The position numbers were made by a program, and so were the translations under genes. DNA of 64,000 nucleotides from Methanobacterium sp. (lineage in GTDB: Archaea; Methanobacteriota; Methanobacteria; Methanobacteriales; Methanobacteriaceae): positions 434,001 to 498,000 of the forward strand of contig NZ_JBCFBO010000001.1 of assembly GCF_038562635.1 (NCBI RefSeq), given 5' to 3'. Below, piece after piece: positions 40,174 to 48,030 of this stretch; within the stretch, counting starts at the first letter, position 1; each line of letters begins with the position of its first letter. Below the pieces are notes generated by a model. That model ran no database searches. It saw nothing but the letters and a program-made list of their open reading frames with translations, and was not told the origin of the DNA.

Positions 40174-41448
40174 ATGGAACTGGAAATTCAAAAAACTGAT
40201 AGGATTGAAGGGGTTATCAAAGCTCCTCCTTCCAAAAGTTACACCCACAGGGCTATTATAATTTCATCACTTGCAGAGGGGAAATCTATACTCAATGACC
40301 CCCTGTACTCTGAGGACACACTTGCATCTTTAAATGCATGTAGGGCACTTGGATGTGAAATTAAAAAGGAAGATGACAGATGCATCGTTAATGGTACTGG
40401 AGGAGTTTTAGAAACACCAGAAGATGTTGTAGACCTTAAAAATTCAGGGACAACACTTAGAATAATGACCAGCGTCTCGGCTCTTGCTTCAAATTATACT
40501 GTTTTAACAGGCGACAGCTCACTTAGAACAAGGCCCATGCAGGATTTATTAGATGCCCTTAAAAGTCTGGGAGTTACAGCATTTTCATCTCGAGGAAATG
40601 GGAAACCACCAATATGTATCAAAGGAGGGTTTAAAGGAGGTAAAACAGGTATAAAAGGTGATGTAAGCTCTCAGTTTATTTCATCTCTTCTTATCGCATC
40701 TCCCTATGCCCCTAATTCTGTTGATATCAACGTGGAGGGTGATTTCATCTCCAAACCTTATGTAGATATGACAACAGACATCATGGAGAAATTTGGAGTT
40801 AGTCTGGACTATAACAAAAAACAGGGATCATTCCATATAGATCCCCAAACCTACAAAGGCAGGGATTATACAGTTGAAGGAGATTATTCCTCAGTTTCTT
40901 ATATAATAGGGGCGGCCGCAGCACTTAAAGGCAAAGTTACAGTAAAAAATGTTTTTAAAGACTCAAAACAGGGAGATAAACAAATATTGGATATTGTCAA
41001 AGATATGGGTGCTGAAGTTGAAGTTAAAAAAGATGAAGTTACAATAATTGGGCATGGAGAACTTAACGGTACGCATGTGAACCTGGAAAATGCTCCAGAT
41101 CTGCTGCCCACTGTTGCAGCACTTGGAGCCATATCAAACGGCGTTACAACTATTGGGAATGTAGAACACGCCCGTTTTAAGGAAACAGACAGGATTCATA
41201 CCTGTGCCCTTGAACTCTCAAAACTGGGCGTAAAGGTTACAGAAAAAAAAGATGGACTTGTAATTAAAGGAGGAGCTAAGGGGGGAACAGTTAAATCTCA
41301 TGGAGACCACCGCCTTGTGATGGCGCTCTCGCTTGTTGGATTAAAAACAGGTGGTTTAACCATAGAAAACGCGTCAGTTTATGATGTATCGTTCCCTAAT
41401 TTCCCTGATGCTATGAAAAGACTTGGATGTAATATAAAAACAAAATAG
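40174..41448 (+). CDS. aroA: 3-phosphoshikimate 1-carboxyvinyltransferase (EPSP synthase)
   Basis: 424 residues. EPSP synthase signatures: APPSKSYTHRAIIISSLAEG at the N-terminus, LKNSGTTLRIM, and FKETDRIHTCALELSKLG near residue 330, with a C-terminal GDHRLVMALSL. Sixth step of the shikimate pathway to aromatic amino acids. It follows valS. Confidence 0.96.
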   Translation: MELEIQKTDRIEGVIKAPPSKSYTHRAIIISSLAEGKSILNDPLYSEDTLASLNACRALGCEIKKEDDRCIVNGTGGVLETPEDVVDLKNSGTTLRIMTSVSALASNYTVLTGDSSLRTRPMQDLLDALKSLGVTAFSSRGNGKPPICIKGGFKGGKTGIKGDVSSQFISSLLIASPYAPNSVDINVEGDFISKPYVDMTTDIMEKFGVSLDYNKKQGSFHIDPQTYKGRDYTVEGDYSSVSYIIGAAAALKGKVTVKNVFKDSKQGDKQILDIVKDMGAEVEVKKDEVTIIGHGELNGTHVNLENAPDLLPTVAALGAISNGVTTIGNVEHARFKETDRIHTCALELSKLGVKVTEKKDGLVIKGGAKGGTVKSHGDHRLVMALSLVGLKTGGLTIENASVYDVSFPNFPDAMKRLGCNIKTK

Positions 41449-41608
41449 AACCATTAACTAAATTTTATTTAATCCTTTAACTACAATGTACACTATTACA
41501 AAAAAATTTTCCCACAAAAAAGCAAATACCTGTTTAGTGCTTCAACTATATGGTAATCTATTTAATTACTGAAAATATAGTATTTTTATTACAAAAAAGG
41601 GGAACCAG

Positions 41609-42091
41609 ATGGACATGACAAGAAAAAAAGTAACCAAAATCGTAATCCTTGGGTCAGCCGATTCAGGAAAAACAACTGTTATAGAAACTCTTTTAAATAG
41701 AAGAGAAGAAAAAGTAACCAAAATAGAATGTAACGGTACGACAGTTTCACTTGATTACGGAAACACTGTTATTAATGGTGAAAAAGTCCATATTTTCGGC
41801 ACTCCAGGTCAGGAAAGGTTCAAGTTCATGCGGGAAATATTAACTACTAATTTAAGCGGTGCAATTGTAGTAGTTGATAATTCTGTAGGCGTTACAGATA
41901 TGGATATCAGAATACTGGAAACATTAAACGGTGGAAACATCCCATATGTAGTTTTTGTAAATAAACAGGATATTGCTCCTGGAGATCTTGAATCTGAATA
42001 TATAAAACCCAATATTCCGCTAATTCCAACCACTGCAACAACAGGGAAAGGAATCCAAGAGGGATTAGAAGTTCTCTTAAAATTAGTATAA
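41609..42091 (+). CDS. Small Ras-like GTPase
   Basis: 160 residues. G1 GSADSGKTT, G3 GTPGQERFKF, G4 NKQD and G5 TATTGK are in order. Fits the archaeal MglA/Arf-like small GTPase group; switch region Thr in CNGTTVSLDYG. A GGGG-rich site precedes ATG 41609. Adjacent to the EXO5-like and Nth genes (35 bp to the former), but a shared role is not evident. Cellular function unknown. Confidence 0.88.
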   Translation: MDMTRKKVTKIVILGSADSGKTTVIETLLNRREEKVTKIECNGTTVSLDYGNTVINGEKVHIFGTPGQERFKFMREILTTNLSGAIVVVDNSVGVTDMDIRILETLNGGNIPYVVFVNKQDIAPGDLESEYIKPNIPLIPTTATTGKGIQEGLEVLLKLV

Positions 42092-42126
42092 AACCTTAAT
42101 AACTTTAATTTTCTTTTATTGATAAT

Positions 42127-43035
42127 ATGTCCTCCATTATTTTAGGCCCATCAACAATTGCAAGCCAGTTCTGGTGTGAAATGGCAGTTGATTTGAGGCG
42201 CCAGTACGGTGAAGTTCAAACACCAGAGAAAGAAAAAGGCAGTGAAATCCATAAAGACAGATTTCTTGAAGTTTTAGAAGAAATAGTAGTTGAAATTAAA
42301 ACTCCTGCCGATAAACTCCATTCTAACGTTCATAATATGAATGTAGAACTTGAATTATACCAGAAAGAAGGTTTAACCCGCGAACTACCTATTTTATCTA
42401 AATTTAAAAGTGCGCTTATAAAAGGCATTATTGATGAGATTAAACTTGTAGAAGAAGTTGAAGGCCTAAAAACGTGCAAAAGAACTCAAATAATTGAGAT
42501 GAAAACACGAAAAAGCCAGAACCCACCATCATCCCAGCAGATAATTAAAGATAAAATGCAGGGCATGATTTACTGGTACGTGCTCAACGCCATGATAAAT
42601 GGAAAGACTGAAACGGGAGATTTCTGGTCTGCTTACGGCGTTGACTTAATTGAACCCGATTTTAATGAAATTATTTTAAGTGAAGAGTATATGGAAAGCC
42701 TTGAAATTCCTGAAAATAAGCAAAATGAAATTGGCACTCTTCTTGGGGTTGGAAAACTTATAAATGAAGTTATGACTAAATTTAAGGAGCTTCCTGAACT
42801 ATCTAAGACTATTGAAATCATTTATATAAATCAAAAGACACTTACAGAAGTCCACAAAGAAAAATACAGGTTTGATGAAAGATTTTTTACCCGCGGGATG
42901 GAATGGGCACTTGAATATTGGTCTGGAAAAAGGGAGCCTGCATCTGTTGGGGAAGCAAACAACTGGAAATGCAATTTCTGCGGCTACTACACACTCTGCC
43001 CTGCTATCCATAAGAAATGGAAACAAGGTGATTAA
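42127..43035 (+). CDS. EXO5/Cas4-like PD-(D/E)XK nuclease with iron-sulfur cluster
   Basis: 302 residues. PD-(D/E)XK core: GSEIHKDRF, Asp in IKGIIDEIKLVEE, and IIEMKTRKS. One N-terminal Cys (SQFWCEMAV) and three C-terminal Cys (WKCNFCGYYTLC) form the typical split 4Fe-4S site shared by Cas4, AddB and EXO5. The arrangement fits exonuclease V (Dem1/EXO5), a single-strand DNA exonuclease, better than Cas4, which is shorter; there is no CRISPR array nearby. The endonuclease III gene overlaps its end, suggesting a DNA repair pair. Confidence 0.8.
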   Translation: MSSIILGPSTIASQFWCEMAVDLRRQYGEVQTPEKEKGSEIHKDRFLEVLEEIVVEIKTPADKLHSNVHNMNVELELYQKEGLTRELPILSKFKSALIKGIIDEIKLVEEVEGLKTCKRTQIIEMKTRKSQNPPSSQQIIKDKMQGMIYWYVLNAMINGKTETGDFWSAYGVDLIEPDFNEIILSEEYMESLEIPENKQNEIGTLLGVGKLINEVMTKFKELPELSKTIEIIYINQKTLTEVHKEKYRFDERFFTRGMEWALEYWSGKREPASVGEANNWKCNFCGYYTLCPAIHKKWKQGD

Positions 43036-43666
43036 AATTCAAACTCAAAAGAAAATCAAAATAATAATGGACAGGCTCCATAAATACGTTAAGAAACCTA
43101 TAGGAAATCCAAATCCATTTAGGGTACTGATTACAACAATTTTATCCCAGCGAACCAGGGATGAAAACACAGATGAAGCAGCAGCTACTCTCTTTGCAGT
43201 ATACAAAACACCAGAGCAAATTGCAAATGCCCCAATTGAAGAAATAGAAGTGTTAATCAAAAAAGCTGGCTTTTTCAGGGTGAAAGCAAAAAGGGTAAAA
43301 GAAGTTTCCAGGATAATCCATGAAGATTACAATGATGTCGTCCCTAATGATATAAATGAACTTCTGGCTCTTCCAGGAGTGGGAAGGAAAACAGCAAACT
43401 GTGTTCTAGTTTATGGGTTTAGATTAAATGCAATTCCTGTAGATGTACATGTACATCGGATATCAAACAGGTTAGGGCTTGTAGAAACAAAATCTCCAGA
43501 AGAAACTGAAATGGAGCTCATGAAAATCGTTCCTGAAGACTACTGGCTTGATTTAAATGAGAGTTTTGTGAGGTTTGGGCAGGATATCTGCAGACCTATT
43601 GGCCCTAAGCATGAAGAGTGTCCAGTTAATGACCTGTGTGATTTTTATAAGGATATGAAGAAGTAA
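43028..43666 (+). CDS. nth: Endonuclease III (DNA glycosylase/AP lyase)
   Basis: 212 residues from GTG 43028, which overlaps the nuclease gene by 8 nt; ATG 43067 (199 residues) is the alternative. HhH-GPD fold: LLALPGVGRKTANCVL, catalytic Lys in the GRKTA turn and Asp in IPVDVHVHRI, and C-terminal 4Fe-4S cysteines C-x6-C-x2-C-x5-C pattern (CRPIGPKHEECPVNDLC). Removes oxidised pyrimidines. Translationally coupled to the EXO5-like gene. Confidence 0.93.
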   Translation: MIKIQTQKKIKIIMDRLHKYVKKPIGNPNPFRVLITTILSQRTRDENTDEAAATLFAVYKTPEQIANAPIEEIEVLIKKAGFFRVKAKRVKEVSRIIHEDYNDVVPNDINELLALPGVGRKTANCVLVYGFRLNAIPVDVHVHRISNRLGLVETKSPEETEMELMKIVPEDYWLDLNESFVRFGQDICRPIGPKHEECPVNDLCDFYKDMKK

Positions 43667-43927
43667 TCCTCTTAAAAAATAAAATCAATTAACCAATTCT
43701 TATTTCTTTCAATTTATACATCTGATTATTCTTCCATGCCATTTTAGGTATTAGTATCTCCTACTTTTAAAAATTAATGTGCTAGTATACACTTTTCTTG
43801 ATTTATCTCCCATATTATTTCATTTACTCTTTTTTTATTTCGTGCAATCTTTGTTATTTTTATGTAAAACAACCTTTTAACCACTCTCAAAAAACAGAAA
43901 TATTTCATTGAAGTTCATTTTTAGAAA

Positions 43928-44413
43928 TTGTTAAATAATATCGATCATATAATTAGTAATACTTTTCTTACTAAAATTACAGGTATTGAAGGTCGGATAT
44001 GCGTGGGAAATATTATGTACATTGCATCATTCACGTTAATCGTTCTTACTTTAGCTGGTGCCTTGAGTCTGGTTAACGTAAACGATTATTTTACCAAAAG
44101 CAATGCCTATGAAAATACTGCACAAACAATTGACCCCCATGATGATATAAAAATTTTAAATGAACAGATGGTACTAACTGGGCTAGATAAATATGTTATC
44201 AACGGGCAGGCGCAAAATACAGGCCAATACAAACTGAGATATGTTTCTATAACAGTCAATTTTTATGATAAATATGGTCATTTATTATATTCCAGTTTTG
44301 ATGCTAAAAGCTACATTAATCCCGGTGAAACATGGAATTTTGAAGTTCCCTATCGAAAATCAGGTACGCCCTATTCTTACAGAGTAAAAGTTGGGCCAAC
44401 TTTACTTAAATAA
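43928..44413 (+). CDS. Membrane-anchored FxLYD-like protein
   Basis: 161 residues if TTG 43928 is used; ATG 44014 would give a 133-residue protein starting MYIASFTLIVL and is equally plausible. One N-terminal membrane helix, then an extracytoplasmic beta domain with LDKYVINGQAQNTGQYKLRY and VTVNFYDKYGHLL-like pattern of FxLYD (SITVNFYDKYG, SYINPGETWNF). Common in archaeal cell-surface proteins; function unknown. Confidence 0.7.
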   Translation: MLNNIDHIISNTFLTKITGIEGRICVGNIMYIASFTLIVLTLAGALSLVNVNDYFTKSNAYENTAQTIDPHDDIKILNEQMVLTGLDKYVINGQAQNTGQYKLRYVSITVNFYDKYGHLLYSSFDAKSYINPGETWNFEVPYRKSGTPYSYRVKVGPTLLK

Positions 44414-44459
44414 ACATTAAATTTTTAATTTTGGAGAAATAAAATGCCCCAGTTAAGAG

Positions 44460-45078
44460 ATGACTACAACATTTGCAGGACATGACTTACAGCGGACAAA
44501 AGCCCTTGCAGACGGCGTATTCTCCATTGCAATGACTATTCTTGTGCTTGAACTCAGTATTCCCTTTTTTGGATCAGTTCACAACGAAGGAGATTTATGG
44601 ATTATCTTATTGCAGGTAGCCCCAAGATTATTGGTTTATTTCATGAGTTTTATCACTTTGGGAATTTTCTGGACATGTCACTCCCTGCAGTACACTTTTA
44701 TTACAGAAAGCGGCCGGCATTTAAACTGGATCTCTATTTTCTTCCTGATGTTTGTTGTATTGGTACCCTTTTCCACTGCTTTTTTAACTGGATATATTAC
44801 ATTCAAACTAGCTATAGGGCATTACTGGCCAAATATCCTAATTCTCGGGATTTTTACATATGTTCACTGGCAGTACGCCTGTAAAAGTGGCTTTATTTCA
44901 CATGAAATCTCTAAAAAAAGTTGACAAATCACTGCGAAACAGGATCATTACTGCACAGATATTTTACGCCATTGCAGCACTCCTATGCTTCATCAGTACC
45001 TATCTAAGCATTGCAATTCTCATTGCAATTCAGCTTAACTATGCCCTTGCACCTAGTTTTAGACATAAATATAAATAA
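44460..45078 (+). pseudogene. TMEM175-family channel homologue with a frameshift at an A7 run
   Basis: The first frame (44460-44924) gives the TMEM175/DUF1211 signature RTKALADGVFSIAMTILVLE and three to four membrane helices. It then ends just after HEISKKS. Dropping one A from the A7 run at 44913-44919 continues as HEISKKVDKSLRNRI, with two more helices to 45078, giving a ~205-residue protein of normal family length. Also, the best ribosome-binding site (GGAG, 44432) serves ATG 44444 in another frame, which stops after 13 codons. Potassium or proton channel by family. Pseudogene or sequence error. Confidence 0.75.
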
Positions 45079-45117
45079 ATCATAGTTTTTACTGATCTTA
45101 TTGAAATTTATTGTAAA

Positions 45118-45714
45118 TTATTCCTTTTTTAGAGAACGCCTTCTGTAAAGAATTATCCAGATCATTGTCACTATTCCAGTAAATACAGCCACATACACTA
45201 GACTAATAGCGCTTTCTCCACCATAGATAACACTCCACAGTATTTTTAAGGAAATTATAATAAACAACAGGATTATACCCCATTTTAATGATCGTTTCCA
45301 GAAGGCATAACCCAGCAGGAAAATTCCCGCAATTAATGCCCCAAATTCAGTTAATTTCATAACTGATAAAGGGCCTAATATCCACTCTTTCTCTTTAGCA
45401 AGGAATTCTTCTACTGTAGGGTTCACCACATCTGGTGCCTGGAAAAAAACAGAACTTAAAAGTGTTAAAAAAATCATAGCTGCTGCAAGGGTTGCATTTC
45501 TTTTAAGTGCAAAATAACAAAATCCTATCATAAATACTGGCCTAATTAACCAGCTTAATACATTAGCGTGCCTGCTGAAGTACCAGTTAGCAAATCCAGT
45601 ATTTGTCATTAGTAGTACCCACAAAAAAACACTTAAAAATGCAAATAATAACAATCCAGAATATTTTCTAAGGAAAGTATACATTTTATTTGCATTGGTG
45701 TTTATTTCGTCCAT
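45118..45714 (-). CDS. Membrane protein, six helices, unknown function
   Basis: 198 residues with about six hydrophobic helices and a basic C-terminus (YRRRSLKKE). A hydrophilic loop between helices 3 and 4 contains DVVNPTVEEFLAKEKEW. No family recognised. Convergent with the TMEM175 homologue and divergent from the HTH_10 regulator. Confidence 0.75.
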   Translation of the reverse strand: MDEINTNANKMYTFLRKYSGLLLFAFLSVFLWVLLMTNTGFANWYFSRHANVLSWLIRPVFMIGFCYFALKRNATLAAAMIFLTLLSSVFFQAPDVVNPTVEEFLAKEKEWILGPLSVMKLTEFGALIAGIFLLGYAFWKRSLKWGIILLFIIISLKILWSVIYGGESAISLVYVAVFTGIVTMIWIILYRRRSLKKE

Positions 45715-45792
45715 AACATGTACCTCTCTAAATCTTTAAAATCTTTGATGTATATTAACAAATCTTAGATATCTTAAATTTTATAATTACCT

Positions 45793-45806
45793 CCAGACAT
45801 GTCTGG
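45793..45806. promoter_or_regulatory. Perfect 14-bp palindrome CCAGACATGTCTGG
   Basis: Located 37-50 bp before the HTH_10 gene at 45843 and in the divergent region with the membrane protein gene. Position and symmetry fit an operator, possibly autoregulatory. The half TGTCTGG followed by A/T-rich AATATTAT also occurs at 36881 and, more loosely, at 16359. Confidence 0.5.
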
Positions 45807-45842
45807 AAAATATTATAAATTATATAATTCAATAATTAGATC

Positions 45843-46493
45843 ATGCGAATGTTGAAAATTAATTTAGAACTGCCTATTTTATCCAAATTGACTGATTCTT
45901 TATTTTTTAAATCCATAAAGAGCATAGACCTCCTTGAATGCCTTAAAATAGATACACAGAATAATTTTAAATTAATAATTGTTAAAATTGTGGTTAAGGA
46001 TGGAACAGATTTAAAACAACTGAAATTGCCAAAAAGTGCTGTAATTTTAGATATATTAAATTCAGACAATGGAACATATACCTGTTTGATGAAAGTTCAT
46101 TTTAACAAAGTATTTATCCCTATACTAAAGAAATTTTTCAAAGATAATGTCATCTGGAAATCCCCAACCTATATGAATGAAAATACTGTTGCTTTAACCT
46201 GCATAGGTGATGAAAAAAGTTTAAATGAAATTATAAAAGACATGAATGACGTTGACACCTTTAAAAATGCAAAGTTGAGTTATTTTCATTCATGTATTGA
46301 GCAAAAAGGAATACAACAAATTTTAACCAGCAGACAGCTTGAAGTAATGCGTTGTGCAAAAGACTGGGGATACTACGACTCTCCCAGAAAAATAACATCT
46401 AAAGAATTGGCTAAAAAGCTGAGTTGTTCTAAATCAACTCTACTTGAGCATCTAAAAAATGCTGAAAATAAAATTGTAAACTATACCATCTAA
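45843..46493 (+). CDS. HTH_10 (Bat-like) transcriptional regulator
   Basis: 216 residues. The C-terminal ~55 residues form the archaeal HTH_10 domain: LTSRQLEVMRCAKDWGYYDSP, then KELAKKLSCSKSTLLEHLKNAE. The N-terminal ~150 residues are an unrecognised, probably sensory or dimerisation, domain. The haloarchaeal relatives control bacterio-opsin and respiration genes; the target here is unknown, with the palindrome at 45793 a candidate. Confidence 0.87.
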   Translation: MRMLKINLELPILSKLTDSLFFKSIKSIDLLECLKIDTQNNFKLIIVKIVVKDGTDLKQLKLPKSAVILDILNSDNGTYTCLMKVHFNKVFIPILKKFFKDNVIWKSPTYMNENTVALTCIGDEKSLNEIIKDMNDVDTFKNAKLSYFHSCIEQKGIQQILTSRQLEVMRCAKDWGYYDSPRKITSKELAKKLSCSKSTLLEHLKNAENKIVNYTI

Positions 46494-46618
46494 AATATAA
46501 TCATTATTTATTAGAGATTATTTTAAGCCCTAATTTATTTAATTATATGCTATAAAAGTTCATTTAATCTGTTGAAATCCAATTCAAGGATCTTGAAATA
46601 ATTATAATAAAATTGTGT

Positions 46619-47047
46619 TTATTCAAACCTTTCAGCAAGCTTTTTGATCCCTTTTTGAAACTTAGGAGGGATATAAATAACAGGCTGTTTAATTGAAACA
46701 GCTTTGTCCCTCAAACCCTTATCTGCAGTGAAAAGAATTGAATCTGTGGCGACAGCAACTTCTAAAATCATGTCATCTTCAGTATTTATAAGTTTATTCC
46801 TATTTTCAGGCCAATCTATTCCATAATTACAATAAAGGACATCTATTTTTCTTTCAGCTTCTAACTCCTTTAACTTATTTATTTCATTGTAAAAACCTGC
46901 CTTTAATTTTCCTTCACATAAAATTAAAACTATTTCTTCAACAAAATCAGGAATTAATATCTCAAAGCCATCTAAAAATCCCAGTTCTACCACTCTTGAG
47001 AGCGTATGGGAGATTAGAATACAGATATCCGGTAGAATCCTAATAAT
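46619..47047 (-). CDS. PIN-domain protein with no ordinary start codon
   Basis: From GTG 46993 the protein has 124 residues but misses the first beta strand of the PIN fold. The frame stays open upstream for 18 codons and supplies it: PDICILIS corresponds to the usual DTNILIS with the first catalytic Asp. The other acids are in PDFVEEIV, EDDMILEVAVATD and FTADKGLRD. The only start options are ATT codons at 47047 and 47044, with GGAG 9 nt upstream. Either an ATT start or a mutated ATG. Probable RNase of the VapC-like superfamily; no antitoxin gene seen. Confidence 0.68.
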   Translation of the reverse strand: MIRILPDICILISHTLSRVVELGFLDGFEILIPDFVEEIVLILCEGKLKAGFYNEINKLKELEAERKIDVLYCNYGIDWPENRNKLINTEDDMILEVAVATDSILFTADKGLRDKAVSIKQPVIYIPPKFQKGIKKLAERFE

Positions 47048-47400
47048 TCAGATCAGCTCCAATTTCATTTAATCATGTTCTATTTAGTTTAAGCTAAAAT
47101 TTAATTTAATCTATTAACATTTAACATCGATTTTAGTTGGATTATATTTTATTTTTGTTGTTTTAATTATTTTAATCAGATGCAATCAACAGCCCATCGC
47201 AAAAAAATATAATTTAGAACTTTTAGAGTTAGATATCGACGCCTAGATGATGTACTCTATTCAAGTGATAGCGGGTTAAAATTTCATTTATAATAATTTT
47301 TTATTTTTATATTCATTTTGTTCTATCAATTAATTCGTAAAATAAATTAATATTAAATAACATAATAATATTACTTATCATATTAAAGGGGGATGAAACT
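47048..47400. other. AT-rich gene-free stretch
   Basis: Between the PIN gene and the cysteine-containing protein. Short open frames without start codons are present but none is convincing. A strong GGGGGATGA site at its right end belongs to the gene at 47401. Confidence 0.4.
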
Positions 47401-47922
47401 GTGATCAATATCGATAATTTTCCTGCGGAATTAAGATGGAAAATTGCTGCCCAATCTGCAAGTTCGCTGCTATTAACTCATGAAAAAGTATATAAAGACA
47501 TATTAGGTCCAGATTACAAAAAAATACAGCCATTAATGGATACTATTAATTATATATCTTGGATTCAGGATGGAAAAAATGCAAGTATTCTATCGAAATA
47601 TCTAGGACTTCCAGCCAAAACTGCAGAAGAAATCGAGAAAACCAATGAATTAGTCTCAAAAATACTTTATGGGCCAGAAATAAAATATAAGAAAATTTAT
47701 GCAGTTGGAAATCATGCAAAAAGCCAGATAACGAGCTGTCCATTTTTAAATAGAAGTAAAGAAATAGATTTTGAAAGTGAAAGTCTTTTTGAAAACTGCA
47801 ATGCTTATCATGAAACATTTGTTAATAATTTGAACCCAAAATATTCAAAAAAATTCACAAAAGCAATGTGTAAGGGTGATGAATACTGCGAAGCTGTCAC
47901 TGAATTAAAAGAGAGCAAATAA
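47401..47922 (+). CDS. Cysteine-containing protein, possibly ATC-hydrolase-like
   Basis: 173 residues, GTG start with GGGGGATGA 4 nt upstream. Mostly alpha-helical N-terminus; the C-terminal part has TSCPFLNR, CNAYHETFV and AMCKGDEYCEAV, a cysteine pattern like that of the L-2-amino-thiazoline-4-carboxylic acid hydrolase-like family and of V4R-type domains. The assignment is from memory of the motif and weak. It stands alone. Confidence 0.55.
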   Translation: MINIDNFPAELRWKIAAQSASSLLLTHEKVYKDILGPDYKKIQPLMDTINYISWIQDGKNASILSKYLGLPAKTAEEIEKTNELVSKILYGPEIKYKKIYAVGNHAKSQITSCPFLNRSKEIDFESESLFENCNAYHETFVNNLNPKYSKKFTKAMCKGDEYCEAVTELKESK

Positions 47923-48030
47923 ATAGAAACTGCTAAAAATAAAAGTTTTTTATAAGTGAATAACCCAAATTTTGGACTAATTATAAGAAATTTGTTTAAT
48001 GACATAAAGTCATGTTATTCACTATAAAAT

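Noticed and set aside
42127..43035. Cas4 as the identity of the iron-sulfur nuclease
   Set aside because: The protein is longer than Cas4, no CRISPR array or cas gene is present, and the neighbour is a base-excision enzyme.
47048..47400. Short open frames in this gap, one with a membrane-like stretch near 47110-47250
   Set aside because: No start codon or ribosome-binding site and no recognisable end; chance is the simpler explanation.
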